Counted from the stretch's first letter, positions 28,396 to 37,729 are shown. The stretch is 64,000 nt of DNA from Mesorhizobium loti (GCA_014189435.1 CP050293.1:6391001-6455000); one strand, 5' to 3'. The notes: generated by a model not told the origin, from the sequence alone. Numbers and translations: made by a program.

Positions 28396-30279
28396 CTACG
28401 CCACTCCAGCGATCGCCCTGGCGAATTCGCTTGCCGAGAAGGGTTCGAGGTCGTCGACCTGTTCGCCGACGCCGATGAAATAGACCGGCAGTTTGTGCTT
28501 TGCCGCGATCGCCACCAGAATACCGCCGCGTGCCGTGCCGTCCAGCTTGGTCATCACCAGGCCGTTGACGCCGGCGATATTGCGGAAGATTTCGACCTGG
28601 TTGAGCGCGTTCTGGCCGGTGGTGGCGTCGACCGTTTGCAAAACGGTGTGCGGTGCTTCCGGGTCGAGCTTGCCCAGCACGCGGACGATCTTTTCGAGCT
28701 CGGCCATCAGTTCGGTCTTGTTTTGCAGGCGGCCGGCGGTGTCGATGATCAATACGTCCGAGCCGGCTTCCTTGGCCTTTTCGAAGGCGTCATAGGCGAG
28801 GCCCGCGGCATCGGCGCCGATCTTGGAGGCGATGACCGGCGATTTCGTCCGCTCGCCCCAGATCTTCAGCTGCTCGATCGCGGCAGCGCGGAACGTGTCG
28901 CCGGCGGCGAGCATCACCGACAGGCCGCCATCGGTGAGTTTTGCGGCGAGCTTGCCGATGGTCGTGGTCTTGCCGGTGCCGTTGACGCCGACCACCAGGA
29001 TGACATGCGGCTTGTGCGAGAGGTCGAGCTCGAGCGGCATGGCGACATGGGTCAGCACCTTTTCCACCTCGGCCGCCATGATGGCGCGAACCTCGGTGTC
29101 GGAGACGTCCTTGCCGTAGCGGCTGGCGGCCAGCGCGTCGGTGACGCGCAAGGCCGTCTCCATGCCAAGATCGGCGCGGATCAGCACATCCTCGAGGTCC
29201 TGCAGCGTCTCCTCGTCCAGCTTGCGCTTGGTGAAGACGCCGGCAATGTTGCCGGTCAATTCCTTGGACGAGCGGGCAAGCCCGTCCTTCATGCGCTGGA
29301 ACCATGAGCGCCTCGGCGCCGGTTCCGGCGCCTTCTGCGGCTCGGCCTTCTGCTCGACCTTCTTGGTGACGGTCACCTTGCCGGGCGCGGGCTTTGGCTC
29401 CGATTTCGGTTGCGGCAGGACCTGCGGTTCGGGCGCGATTTCGGCTATGACCGGCTGCGTCTCGACGGGCGCCGGCTGGCGAATGGGCGCCAGGACTTCG
29501 GCTGGCGGGGCTTCGGGCGCCGTGCGCTCTACCTCCCCCTTGATGGGGGAGGTCCCGAGCGCAGCTCGGGGGTGGGGGTGATCAGCGCCGGCGCTGCCAC
29601 CCCACCCCGCCGCTTCGCGTCGACCCTCCCCATCGAGGGGAGGGTGGGGCGTCGGCGCGGCCTGCGGTTCGGGCGCGATCTCGGCGAGGATCGGTAGCGG
29701 TTCTACCGGTGGAGGCTGGCGAATCGGGGCTGGGATTTCCGCCAGTGGTATCTCGGGTTCCGGCTTTGCCGGTGGAGCTTCGACCGCCGGCGCCGGCACT
29801 TCGACGGGCGCTGGTTCTGGCAGCTTCTCCGGCTGGGGCACGACCTCCGGCTGCTCCGGTTCAGGAACTTCCTTCGGCTCCGGTGCGGGAACTGGCTCGG
29901 GCACCTCGGGCGCGGCGGGGACTTCCTCCGGCGCCGGCTCTTCAGCGGGAATTTCGGGAGCCGGTGGCTCTGGGGCCGCAGGCTCAACCGGCTGCGGTTC
30001 CTCGACCGGGGCAGGCTCAGGCTGGATTTCCGGCTCGGCAGGTACCGAAGGTGCCGGCGCCTGAATGACCTCCGGCTCAGCCGCCGGTGTAGGTACGACT
30101 TCCGCCTCCGGCCGCTGCTCGTCGCGCTTCAAGAACTCCGGAACGACCTGCTCGGCCGCCGGCTTCAGCGCATCGAGCGCTTCCCATTTGATCGGCGGCA
30201 GAGGGGCGGTCTCGTCGATTCGCTCCTCGACAACCTCTTTCTTGCCGAACGAAAATATCTTCTTGAAAAAACCAGCCAT
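28396..30279 (-). CDS. ftsY: Signal recognition particle receptor FtsY
   Basis: FtsY docks SRP-ribosome complexes at the membrane. The C-terminal ~310 residues are the NG GTPase: GVNGTGKTTTIGKLA (G1), DTFRAAAIEQL, IIDTAGRLQNK (G3), TKLDGTARGG (G4) and YFIGVGEQVDDLEPF. The N-terminal ~310 residues are an acidic Pro/Glu/Ala linker, much longer than in E. coli. Inside it, at about residues 211-249, a palindromic repeat is translated in frame (PLDGEGRREAAGWGG ... TSPIKGEVER). The linker blocks on either side (IRQPPPVEPLPILAEIAPEP and IRQPAPVETQPVIAEIAPEP) repeat each other. Total 627 aa. Confidence 0.96.
   Translation of the reverse strand: MAGFFKKIFSFGKKEVVEERIDETAPLPPIKWEALDALKPAAEQVVPEFLKRDEQRPEAEVVPTPAAEPEVIQAPAPSVPAEPEIQPEPAPVEEPQPVEPAAPEPPAPEIPAEEPAPEEVPAAPEVPEPVPAPEPKEVPEPEQPEVVPQPEKLPEPAPVEVPAPAVEAPPAKPEPEIPLAEIPAPIRQPPPVEPLPILAEIAPEPQAAPTPHPPLDGEGRREAAGWGGSAGADHPHPRAALGTSPIKGEVERTAPEAPPAEVLAPIRQPAPVETQPVIAEIAPEPQVLPQPKSEPKPAPGKVTVTKKVEQKAEPQKAPEPAPRRSWFQRMKDGLARSSKELTGNIAGVFTKRKLDEETLQDLEDVLIRADLGMETALRVTDALAASRYGKDVSDTEVRAIMAAEVEKVLTHVAMPLELDLSHKPHVILVVGVNGTGKTTTIGKLAAKLTDGGLSVMLAAGDTFRAAAIEQLKIWGERTKSPVIASKIGADAAGLAYDAFEKAKEAGSDVLIIDTAGRLQNKTELMAELEKIVRVLGKLDPEAPHTVLQTVDATTGQNALNQVEIFRNIAGVNGLVMTKLDGTARGGILVAIAAKHKLPVYFIGVGEQVDDLEPFSASEFARAIAGVA
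29531..29649. repeat. Palindromic repeat (family C) inside ftsY
   Basis: Arms acctcccccttgatggggga and ccctccccatcgaggggagg flank gagcgcagctcgggggtggg and a second half. It is the same kind of element as at 22521 and 59721, here read through as part of the FtsY linker. Confidence 0.88.
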
Positions 30280-30291
30280 GCTTTGCGTTTC

Positions 30292-31605
30292 TCAGGCGGC
30301 GCGGGCGGCAAGGGGCGCCGCGATAAGCCTGATACCATCGTGGCCTGATATATCGGCCTCGACGATCTCGCCCGGTGCGCCCATGCCGAGTGCGGCAAGC
30401 GTAAAACCCTCGGTGCGGCCAAGGCCGTCGCGCTCGATCAGGATCGACTGACGCGTACCAGTGAGCGACGACAGATGCCTGGTATAGGCAGCTTCACCGG
30501 CGACGCGCAGCCGGGCGGCGCGCTGCTTGACCACCTCGCGGCGGAGCTGCGGCATGCGCGCGGCGGGCGTGCCTTCGCGTGGGCTGAACGGGAAGACGTG
30601 GAGATGGGTCAGGCCACACTCCTCGACGATTTTTTCCGAGTTCTCGAACATTTCATCCGTTTCGGTCGGGAAGCCGGCGATGATGTCGGCGCCGAAGACG
30701 ATGCCGGGGCGCAGCTTGCGCACATCCTCGCAGAAGCGGATCGACTGATCGCGCAGATGGCGGCGCTTCATCCGCTTCAGGATCATGTCGTCGCCCGATT
30801 GCAGCGACAGATGCAGATGCGGCATCAGCCTGGGCTCGGTGGCAATCGTGTCGAGCAGATCGTCGTCAGCCTCGATCGAATCGATGGAGGACAGCCGCAG
30901 GCGCTTCACATCGGGTACCTGCTTGAGGATGGTCTTCACCAGCCTGCCAAGCTTCGGCGCGCCCGGCAGGTCGGCGCCAAAACTGGTCATGTCGACGCCG
31001 GTCAGCACGATCTCGGCATAGCCGTTGCCTGCGAGCCGCTTGACCTGCTCTACCACGGCGCCCATCGGCACCGAGCGTGAATTGCCGCGGCCATAGGGAA
31101 TGATGCAGAAGGTGCAGCGGTGGTCGCAGCCGTTCTGCACCTGGACGAAGGCGCGGGCGCGGCCCTCGATGGCGTCGACCATGTGGCCTGCGGTCTCACG
31201 CACCGAAAAGATGTCGTTGACGCGCGCCTTCTCGGTGTCGTTGACGCCGAAATCCGGCAGCGCGCGATAGGAATTGGCCTTCAGCTTCTCCTCATTGCCA
31301 AGCACGAGATCGACTTCGTCCATGGCGGCGAATTTTTCGGGCTCGGTCTGCGCGGCGCAGCCGGTGACGATGATGCGCGCCTGCGGGTTGTCGCGGCGCG
31401 CCTTGCGGATCGCCTGCTTGGCCTGGCGCACCGCCTCGCCGGTGACGGCGCAGGTGTTGAAGATCACGGCGCCGCCTTCCAGCGCGCCGAGGCCGGCGGT
31501 TTCAGCCTCGCGCCGCATCACCTCGGACTCATAGGTGTTCAGCCGGCAGCCGAAGGTCACCACATCGATGCCCTTGGACACCGGGCTCTTGGGCAGAGCG
31601 GACAT
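30292..31605 (-). CDS. mtaB: tRNA t6A37 methylthiotransferase MtaB
   Basis: MtaB adds a methylthio group to t6A37 in certain tRNAs using radical-SAM chemistry. The 437-residue protein has the N-terminal MTTase cysteines (FGCRLNTYES, NTCAVT, VTGCAAQ), the radical-SAM motif CDHRCTFCIIPYGRG, and a C-terminal TRAM-like region. Its start at 31605 overlaps the dapF stop (TGATG). ftsY follows 12 bases after its stop, so dapF-mtaB-ftsY looks like one operon. Confidence 0.94.
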   Translation of the reverse strand: MSALPKSPVSKGIDVVTFGCRLNTYESEVMRREAETAGLGALEGGAVIFNTCAVTGEAVRQAKQAIRKARRDNPQARIIVTGCAAQTEPEKFAAMDEVDLVLGNEEKLKANSYRALPDFGVNDTEKARVNDIFSVRETAGHMVDAIEGRARAFVQVQNGCDHRCTFCIIPYGRGNSRSVPMGAVVEQVKRLAGNGYAEIVLTGVDMTSFGADLPGAPKLGRLVKTILKQVPDVKRLRLSSIDSIEADDDLLDTIATEPRLMPHLHLSLQSGDDMILKRMKRRHLRDQSIRFCEDVRKLRPGIVFGADIIAGFPTETDEMFENSEKIVEECGLTHLHVFPFSPREGTPAARMPQLRREVVKQRAARLRVAGEAAYTRHLSSLTGTRQSILIERDGLGRTEGFTLAALGMGAPGEIVEADISGHDGIRLIAAPLAARAA

Positions 31606-32489
31606 CAGGCCGCGCTTTCAGTGTCGCGGGCCCATGTTCCGGTCGACGGATCGAAGCTGCCGGAAAATTCCCATTCGGCAGCGCCCGTGAGGATGACGTG
31701 GTCATCCTCACGCCATTCGACATGCAGCGTGCCGCCGCCGGGGGTCAACAGGCTGACGCCGCGGCCGGTCCGGTTGGTGCGAGCCGCGGCAACAACGGCG
31801 GCGCAGGAGGCCGAGCCACAGGCCTTGGTCAGGCCGGCGCCACGCTCCCAGGTACGGATGACCATGGTTTCAGGCGAGGTGACCTGCGCGATGGTTATGT
31901 TGGCGCGCTCGGGGAACATCGGGTGGTTCTCAAGCAGCGGGCCGAAGCGGTCGAGCTCATAGGACCAGACGTCGTTGTCGACCCAGAAGATGGCGTGCGG
32001 ATTGCCCATCGAGACGACAGAGGGCGAGTGCAGCACGGGTGCGTCGATCGGGCCGATCTGCAGCTCGATCATGCGGGTGTCGCGGAATTCCTCGGCCAGC
32101 GGAATGTCCTGCCAGCCGAAACGCGGCGTGCCCATGTCGACCGAGATCAACCCGTCGGCATGTTCGCGCGCGTTGAGGATGCCGGCAACGGTCTCGAAGG
32201 TGAAGGTCTTCTGGCCGGTCTCGGCGGCAAGCGCCTGGACGACGCAACGCATGCCATTGCCGCAGGCCTGCGCGCCTGTTCCGTCGGAATTCAATATGTC
32301 GATGAAAAAGGCGGTGCCCGGCGTCCTGGCGTCGTGGATCGCCATGATCTGGTCGAACCTGGTGGCGGCATCGGCGTTCAGCGCAATGGCGGCGGCCGCG
32401 GTCACCCGATCGGCACGGCTGCGCATGTCGGCAACGATGATCTCGTTGCCGATGCCGTTCATCTTGGCGAAAGGGGCAGTGCTGGCCAT
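31605..32489 (-). CDS. dapF: Diaminopimelate epimerase
   Basis: DapF converts LL- to meso-diaminopimelate for lysine and peptidoglycan synthesis. The 294-residue protein has [15 protein letters not shown] at the start and both catalytic cysteine motifs, ACGNGMRC and [11 protein letters not shown]. Length is typical. It is the first gene of the dapF-mtaB-ftsY unit. Confidence 0.96.
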   Translation of the reverse strand: MASTAPFAKMNGIGNEIIVADMRSRADRVTAAAAIALNADAATRFDQIMAIHDARTPGTAFFIDILNSDGTGAQACGNGMRCVVQALAAETGQKTFTFETVAGILNAREHADGLISVDMGTPRFGWQDIPLAEEFRDTRMIELQIGPIDAPVLHSPSVVSMGNPHAIFWVDNDVWSYELDRFGPLLENHPMFPERANITIAQVTSPETMVIRTWERGAGLTKACGSASCAAVVAAARTNRTGRGVSLLTPGGGTLHVEWREDDHVILTGAAEWEFSGSFDPSTGTWARDTESAA

Positions 32490-32564
32490 TGCTCCGAAAA
32501 TTCCGTGTCCGTTTGGCGCTATATGGCGGAAACGGGCAGGAATTACCAGTGCGCAGCCGCCTCA

Positions 32565-32706
32565 GAGACCGTTTCGAAATTCGCTCTGGCGAGTCATATG
32601 GTGGTGGTTTCGAGAACCGGAGCGCAGCGGACGTTTGGTCCGTGAGCACCGGAAGCGCAGAAAACGCCTTCAGATGGCCGCCAGAGCAGAGTTTCCAAAC
32701 GGTCTC
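32565..32706. repeat. MITE-like element with 27/28-base imperfect inverted ends
   Basis: Left end at 32565-32591 (gagaccgtttcgaaattcgc...) pairs with right end at 32679-32706 (...gagtttccaaacggtctc). The ~90-base interior shows no reading frame. It fills the middle of the 344-base gap between dapF and the GNAT gene. The rest holds only a short hydrophobic frame without a start (reverse strand, ~32710-32790), possibly decayed. Confidence 0.6.
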
Positions 32707-32833
32707 AGGTCACCGCGAGGATGCCAAGCACCACCAGCAGGAAGATGACCCGAACGATGCCGATGAGGATGTGCCGCGAGGCCGATGCCCGAGGCTATAT
32801 CCAGGGGTGAAAATCTGACGCTTGGTACCGACG

Positions 32834-33364
32834 CTAAATTACCGCCTCGGGTCTGAGCGGCCTATCCATGAAGACGATGTATGGCATGAGGTCGTCGGGA
32901 TAGTCGTTGTAGGCGGGACAGTCGCGGAAGCCGACGGACCTGTACAAAGCGATCGCCTCAGTGAGCAAGTTGGCTGTATCGAGCCGCATGAGCGCGTAGC
33001 CGTCACTTCGCGCAGCATCGATCAATGCCGCGCAAAGGCGCCGCCCGGTGCCGCGCCCCTGACCGCTCTTCCGAACGAAAAGCCGCTTCATTTCGCAGAT
33101 CGTGTCAGACAGCCCCCGGTAGGCGATACACCCAACGACCTCGTCCCCTGAGAGCGCCAGAAACGCTCGGCCGCTCGGCGGCCCGTACGAGGACGACAAC
33201 TCTTGCAACTCCTCGTCAAGCGACTGATGGCTGAACGCGGCGTCAACGAACCAGCTGTCTCCTGCATATCGTTCGCGGCACCATTCGACATACTCGCGGA
33301 CCATGGTCGCAAACTCGTGATAGTGCTGGCTCGTCGTGGCAGAGATGACTATGTCCATCGACAT
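32834..33364 (-). CDS. GNAT-family N-acetyltransferase
   Basis: A 176-residue acetyltransferase. The acetyl-CoA motif is RLFVRKSGQGRGTGRRLCAA (Q/RxxGxG/A) at about residues 94-113, followed by LDTANLLTEAIALYRSVGF. MKRLFV before it is the usual beta4 strand. Substrate unknown; the subgroup often acts on small molecules. The start at 33364 may be preceded by an alternative two residues later. It stands alone between repeats. Confidence 0.86.
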   Translation of the reverse strand: MSMDIVISATTSQHYHEFATMVREYVEWCRERYAGDSWFVDAAFSHQSLDEELQELSSSYGPPSGRAFLALSGDEVVGCIAYRGLSDTICEMKRLFVRKSGQGRGTGRRLCAALIDAARSDGYALMRLDTANLLTEAIALYRSVGFRDCPAYNDYPDDLMPYIVFMDRPLRPEAVI

Positions 33365-33454
33365 TTGGATGCCTCCCCCAGAAGCGCAGGACGCAGCCTA
33401 GCAGAGATGCCCACGCATGTCGTAGCTGTCGCATCCGGATAGCCGCTCTAACTC

Positions 33455-33511
33455 TTTGTTTTGACGCAATTCCGGACGGAAAACCGCTTCACACTTTTCC
33501 TGGAATTGCTC
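33455..33511. repeat. Rhizobial hairpin repeat (family F)
   Basis: tttgttttgacgcaattccg ... cacttttcctggaattgctc forms a hairpin (gcaattcc / ggaattgc) of a kind common between rhizobial genes. The adjoining 33512-33640 looks like part of the same mosaic. It reads as a peptide on the reverse strand (TRNGVRFGWKTPMVFGIPG) but lacks a proper start. Confidence 0.55.
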
Positions 33512-33653
33512 CATGGCAAAGGAAATGTCGAGCTCCCGTTCGTCGGGAGCACCAGTTCTGGCGAACCGGCACGATCCCGGGATGCCGAAGACCATGGGTG
33601 TTTTCCATCCAAAGCGGACTCCATTTCGGGTACCAAGCGTCAGATCTTCACCA

Positions 33654-34220
33654 CTAGCCTGCGATCTCGATATCGGTGGTGAAGGGCGCCGTCTTGCTCG
33701 AATTCTCGTCATGCATGAGGAAGTCGCAGCGGTATTTGCCGGGCGGCAGGCCGTCGAGGGAGAGGTCCAGCTTGAAGAACAGTTCGCGGTTGTGCGAGCG
33801 GGACGCGACCTGGACACGGCCGACCTTCTCGCTCGTGCCGAGTGTCTCGCCGGCCGCGGAAACGACGGTGATGTCGACGGACAGCGCGATCATGCTGTTG
33901 CCGAGGCCGTCCGAGCCGTATCCATAGCCAACAGGTTCCATGTAGAGCACGATCTTCTCGCCGGGCTTGTAGATGTGATTGGCACGCTCGCCGTAGATGC
34001 CGAAACCGCTTGCGGAATCGACCTGTTTGACGTTCTGGACAGCCAGCGGCATCGCTTGCCAAAAGGCTTCCTCGGCGCTGCGGAATTTGTCCAGCGCGCC
34101 GGCGCCGTCGCCCGATTGCAGCAGCTTTTCGGCTTCCGCGGCGCGGTCGCCGATTTCGCCTGCGAAAGCGCACGGCGTCGAAATCGCCAGCGCCATCAGA
34201 ACTGCCATGATTGATTTCAT
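33654..34220 (-). CDS. Secreted protein of unknown function
   Basis: A 188-residue exported protein: signal peptide MKSIMAVLMALAISTPCAFA, then a helical stretch (AEAEKLLQSGDGAGALDKFR, TPR-like) and a beta-rich domain (YKPGEKIVLYMEPVGYGYG; LPPGKYRCDFLMHDENSSKT). The second half looks like a carbohydrate- or protein-binding sandwich, but I do not recognise the family. The start at 34220 is chosen for the signal peptide; longer frames begin in a different sequence context. Confidence 0.72.
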   Translation of the reverse strand: MKSIMAVLMALAISTPCAFAGEIGDRAAEAEKLLQSGDGAGALDKFRSAEEAFWQAMPLAVQNVKQVDSASGFGIYGERANHIYKPGEKIVLYMEPVGYGYGSDGLGNSMIALSVDITVVSAAGETLGTSEKVGRVQVASRSHNRELFFKLDLSLDGLPPGKYRCDFLMHDENSSKTAPFTTDIEIAG

Positions 34221-34291
34221 CCGAATTCCCCTTTGCCTGTCGGGCGGACCATCTGCGAAAATGACCGGGCCGTAAATGGCCAATGCAGATG

Positions 34292-35347
34292 TCAGCCGCG
34301 CCCGATCTCGGGCACGGTCCAGACCTCGCCTGGCCGCAAGGCGCGAAAGCGTTGCTTCGGGATGCCTTGATCCTCGAGCGCCTCGGTCAATTTCCGCGCC
34401 GGCTCGTCGATCGGTTCGTCGGTGAGCTGGAAGGTGCCCCAGTGGCAGCCGGCGGCGAAAGCGGCGTTGCACAGCATCATGCCTTGCACGGCTTCCCTAG
34501 GGTTTTGGTGCTGCGGCGCCATGAACCAGCGCGGCTCATAGGCGCCGATCGGCAGGATGGCGAAGCGGAAACCGCCATGTTTCTCAGCCATCAGCCGGTA
34601 GTTGATGCCGTCGTGGAAGCCGGTGTCACCGGCGAAATAGAGCTTGCTATCAGGTGTCTCGATGACGAAGCCGGCCCACAGTGCCATGCGCCGGTCGCGG
34701 GCGCCACGCGCCGACCAGTGATGCACCGGCTCGACATGGACGGCGGTGCCATTGCCGATCTCGACCCTGTCGCCCCAGTCATGCGCCGACAGCCGCATGC
34801 CGGGTACGGCGGCTTCGATGATGGCGTCGTTGCCGAGCGGGGTGAGCACCAACGGATCGTGGCCGGCCTTCAGCCGCTTCAGCGTCGCGAGGTCGAGATG
34901 GTCGTAATGGTTGTGGCTGACCAGCACGAGGTCGATCGGCGGCAGGTCGGCAAAGGCGATGCCTGGCGGATTGATGCGTTTTGGTCCGGCGAAGGAAAGC
35001 GGCGACGCGCGCGGCGACCACACCGGATCGGTGAGGATGTTCAGGCCGGCCGTCTGGATCAGCAAGGTGGAATGGCCGACCATGGTCACCTCCAGCGCGG
35101 CGCCTTCGATCTTCGCGGCCGGTTTGGCCTGCGGAAAGGGGCTTGGTCTCGTCGCCGGCCATTTCGAGCGCTTGCCATTCATCTGCCATTTCAGCAGCTC
35201 GGCGAAACGACCGGGCGGCTGGCCGTCGGGATTGAAGAACAATGTGCCGTCGAAATGGTCGCTGGGCGGGCCGCTGTAATAGTGATTGGCGGCTGTCTTT
35301 CTTGCGGCCAATTTTGCGGCTCCAGCAGGATTTCGTCTCCCTGACAT
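34292..35347 (-). CDS. Metallo-beta-lactamase-fold hydrolase (NAPE-PLD/UlaG-like)
   Basis: A 351-residue hydrolase with the metal-binding VLVSHNHYDHLDLATLKRLK (HxHxDH), a GHSTLLIQTAGLNILTDPVW start to the domain, YFAGDTGFHDG and a late His in FMAPQHQNPREA. This is the long NAPE-PLD-like group, where one relative cleaves N-acyl phospholipids. Bacterial substrates are mostly unknown. I chose the ATG at 35347 (MSGRRNPAGAAKLAARK). An ATG at 35533 would add 62 residues, so the N-terminus is uncertain. Confidence 0.82.
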   Translation of the reverse strand: MSGRRNPAGAAKLAARKTAANHYYSGPPSDHFDGTLFFNPDGQPPGRFAELLKWQMNGKRSKWPATRPSPFPQAKPAAKIEGAALEVTMVGHSTLLIQTAGLNILTDPVWSPRASPLSFAGPKRINPPGIAFADLPPIDLVLVSHNHYDHLDLATLKRLKAGHDPLVLTPLGNDAIIEAAVPGMRLSAHDWGDRVEIGNGTAVHVEPVHHWSARGARDRRMALWAGFVIETPDSKLYFAGDTGFHDGINYRLMAEKHGGFRFAILPIGAYEPRWFMAPQHQNPREAVQGMMLCNAAFAAGCHWGTFQLTDEPIDEPARKLTEALEDQGIPKQRFRALRPGEVWTVPEIGRG

Positions 35348-35593
35348 AGGCGCTACGGCGGTCGGCGCAAGGATCTGACCGCCGAATGCCAGGGACAGCA
35401 CTGCGTTGACCGGGATCCCGGGGCGACGCGCGACAAGCGCTCGGTGCCATCGCGATTGCGATAAATTTGCAACAAATCTTGCTGCAAACCGTATTTTAAC
35501 CATATCGGGTTGAAATTTCGCCACCTTCTCCATCTTGGTGGGGGTGAGATTGTGCGGACGGCTTCCCCCCAGCCGGATCCGACGGAGGTTGGA

Positions 35594-36133
35594 ATGACTT
35601 TTTCGAAAACCGGTCTGGTGGCCGTATCGCTGGCCGCGCTCGTTGCGAGCGGCTGTTCGACCTCACGTTTCTCGTCGATGGATGACCAGCAGCCCGCGCC
35701 GCTGGAGGCCGCGCCCGCCGGCAAGGTGACCGCGAACCAGCTGCCGCCGCCGGCATCGCCCGGCACCACCGACCCGTCGCAATTCCCGACCGCTCCGGCG
35801 AACACGCAGGTCGCTTCGCTGCCGCCGGACGGCGCGGCGCCGGCCGGCGCGTCGGACGTGACCGCGGCCAGCGTCGCCGGTGTCTGGAACGTCAGCGTTT
35901 CAGGGCAGAGCTGCAAGGTGGCGACACCGCAGACCAAATTCGGCGCCGGCTTCCGCGCCGGGCCGCTGCATTGCCCGGCACCGATCGACGGCATCAAGTC
36001 GTGGAACGTCGCCGGCAAGCAGCTGACGCTCTATGACGAGGGTGGCGGCGCGCTGGCGCGGCTCTATTCCTCGGGCGGCTCGAAATTCGACGGCCAGACT
36101 TCCAACGGCCAGCCGATTTCGCTTACAAGGTAG
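35594..36133 (+). CDS. omp19: Omp19-type lipoprotein with protease-inhibitor (AprI/Inh) domain
   Basis: A 179-residue outer-membrane lipoprotein. Lipobox SLAALVASGC gives Cys21. A Pro/Ala-rich linker holds THE motif NTQVASLPP, then the inhibitor domain: VAGVWNVSVSGQSCKVATPQ, FGAGFRAGPLHCP and LTLYDEGGGALARLYSSGG. It follows Brucella Omp19 block by block, including the paired cysteines. Brucella Omp19 inhibits host proteases; in a soil or symbiotic bacterium the target is unknown. The ATG at 35594 has a ggaggttgga site. Confidence 0.92.
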   Translation: MTFSKTGLVAVSLAALVASGCSTSRFSSMDDQQPAPLEAAPAGKVTANQLPPPASPGTTDPSQFPTAPANTQVASLPPDGAAPAGASDVTAASVAGVWNVSVSGQSCKVATPQTKFGAGFRAGPLHCPAPIDGIKSWNVAGKQLTLYDEGGGALARLYSSGGSKFDGQTSNGQPISLTR

Positions 36134-36147
36134 GCTAGTCCTTCCGA

Positions 36148-36196
36148 ATGCATGTCGCGCAGAAGTGGCCCCTGTTTCGGGACAGCGACATGCATA
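36148..36196. repeat. Short palindromic repeat, family B, copy 3
   Basis: atgcatgtcgcgcagaagtg ... tttcgggacagcgacatgcat, between omp19 and zapE. Confidence 0.8.
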
Positions 36197-36215
36197 AAAA
36201 CAAATGACGTGACCG

Positions 36216-37415
36216 ATGCATCTGCGTGACGGCCTCCAGACCCATGCGACCGTCAGGCAGCGCTACGACCATCTGGTGGAAACCGGCGCGATCGAGCGCG
36301 ATCCGGCTCAGGAGCGGATCGCGACTGCGCTCGACCGGCTGACCGACGAGATCTCGGCCAAGCGACTGGCACACAAGTCGAGTGCGCTGGGCTGGCTGTT
36401 TGCCCGCAAGCGCGAGGTCCATGAGGCCGTCAAAGGCCTTTACATCCATGGCGGCGTCGGCCGCGGCAAGACCATGCTGATGGACATGTTCTTCGGCTTG
36501 CTGCCGGTGCGGCGCAAGCGCCGCGTCCACTTCAACGACTTCATGGCGGATGTGCAGGATCGTATCCAGAAGCATCGGCAGGCGCGCAAGAATGGCGACG
36601 TGAAGGAAGACGATCCGATCCCGCCGGTGGCCAAGGCGCTTGCCGAGCAGGCCTGGGTGCTGTGCTTCGACGAGTTCTCGGTCACCGACATTGCCGACGC
36701 GATGATCCTGTCCCGATTGTTTTCGGCGCTGTTTGCCAGCGGCGTGGTCCTGGTCGCCACCTCGAACGTGGCGCCGGAAGATCTTTATCGCGAGGGGCTG
36801 AACCGCCAGCTTTTCCTGCCCTTCATCGGCATCCTGGAGCGGCACGCGCAGGTGCTGGCGCTCGATGCCGACAAGGACTACCGGCTGGAAAAGCTCGCCC
36901 GCACACCGGTCTATCTCACGCCGGCCGATGCGGCGGCCGACCAGGTGCTAGACGAGGCCTGGCAAGCCATGACACGCGGGTCGCCAGAGGCGCAGACGTC
37001 GCTGGCGCTCAAAGGGCGGCAAGTGATCGTTCCGCGGGCGGCCGGTGACGCGGCGCGGTTTTCCTTCGCCGATCTCTGCGAAAAGCCGCTCGGAGCCCGC
37101 GATTTCCTGGCGATCTCCGGGCGCTTTTCGACCGTCTTCATCGACCACGTCCCGGTGCTCGGCGAAGGCAAGCGCAATGAGGCCAAGCGCTTCATCCTTC
37201 TGATCGACACGCTCTACGACCATCACGTGCGGCTGGTGGTGAGTGCCGAAGCGCCGCCGCCGCAGCTTTATGTGGCCAAGCGCGGCGTCGAGGTCTTCGA
37301 GTTCGAGCGCACGGCATCGCGGCTGATCGAAATGCAGAGCCGCGACTGGCTGGAGGATTGGGCGGAAAGGCAGAAGGCGAAGGCGGCGCCGGAAGCGCAG
37401 CAGGCGCAGGCCTGA
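36216..37415 (+). CDS. zapE: Cell-division ATPase ZapE (AFG1 family)
   Basis: A 399-residue AAA-type ATPase of the AFG1/ZapE family, which in E. coli binds FtsZ late in division. Walker A is HGGVGRGKTMLMDMF, Walker B is AWVLCFDEFSVTD, and VATSNVAPEDLY is sensor 1, followed by PFIGILERHAQVLALD. The start at 36216 (MHLRDGLQTHATVRQRYDHL) gives the normal N-terminus. In rhizobia it commonly precedes mdh, as here. Confidence 0.93.
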   Translation: MHLRDGLQTHATVRQRYDHLVETGAIERDPAQERIATALDRLTDEISAKRLAHKSSALGWLFARKREVHEAVKGLYIHGGVGRGKTMLMDMFFGLLPVRRKRRVHFNDFMADVQDRIQKHRQARKNGDVKEDDPIPPVAKALAEQAWVLCFDEFSVTDIADAMILSRLFSALFASGVVLVATSNVAPEDLYREGLNRQLFLPFIGILERHAQVLALDADKDYRLEKLARTPVYLTPADAAADQVLDEAWQAMTRGSPEAQTSLALKGRQVIVPRAAGDAARFSFADLCEKPLGARDFLAISGRFSTVFIDHVPVLGEGKRNEAKRFILLIDTLYDHHVRLVVSAEAPPPQLYVAKRGVEVFEFERTASRLIEMQSRDWLEDWAERQKAKAAPEAQQAQA

Positions 37416-37473
37416 ATTTCCAGAAAATCGGCCGGTAGCGATCCTTCGCGCCCCCCTCTGTCCTGCCGGACAT

Positions 37474-37729
37474 CTCCCCCCTCGTGGGCAGGGCAATCGC
37501 ATATGGATTCTTGCGAAGAAGGACCCCCACCCTAACCCTCCCCACAAGGGGAGGGAACGCTGCCGCGCGCTCTATTCAATCCTTTTGGCGTCGAAACGTC
37601 GGAAGTTTGCCGATGTCAGCGCTTACGGAAGTCTCCCTCCCCCTTGTGGGGAGGGGTTAGGGGTGGGGGTACTCGTAAAGCGAAAGCCTTAGCCTTCCCA
37701 TATGCGATAGCCCTGCCCACGAGGGGGGG
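37474..37729. repeat. Nested inverted repeats between zapE and mdh
   Basis: Outer arms lie at 37474-37506 (ctcccccctcgtgggcaggg...) and 37698-37729 (...ccctgcccacgagggggg). Inside them sits a family C element at 37521-37670 (ccctccccacaaggggaggg ... ccctcccccttgtggggagg). It occupies a third of the 727-base gene-free stretch. The rest (37730-38142) is AT-richer, with a tttacgtaaa palindrome near 37946, and presumably holds the mdh-suc promoter, which I could not place firmly. Confidence 0.82.

Noticed and set aside
33512..33640. Reverse-strand peptide containing GVRFGWKTPMVFGIPG
   Set aside because: It lacks a start and ribosome site and looks like a translated intergenic mosaic next to a family F hairpin.
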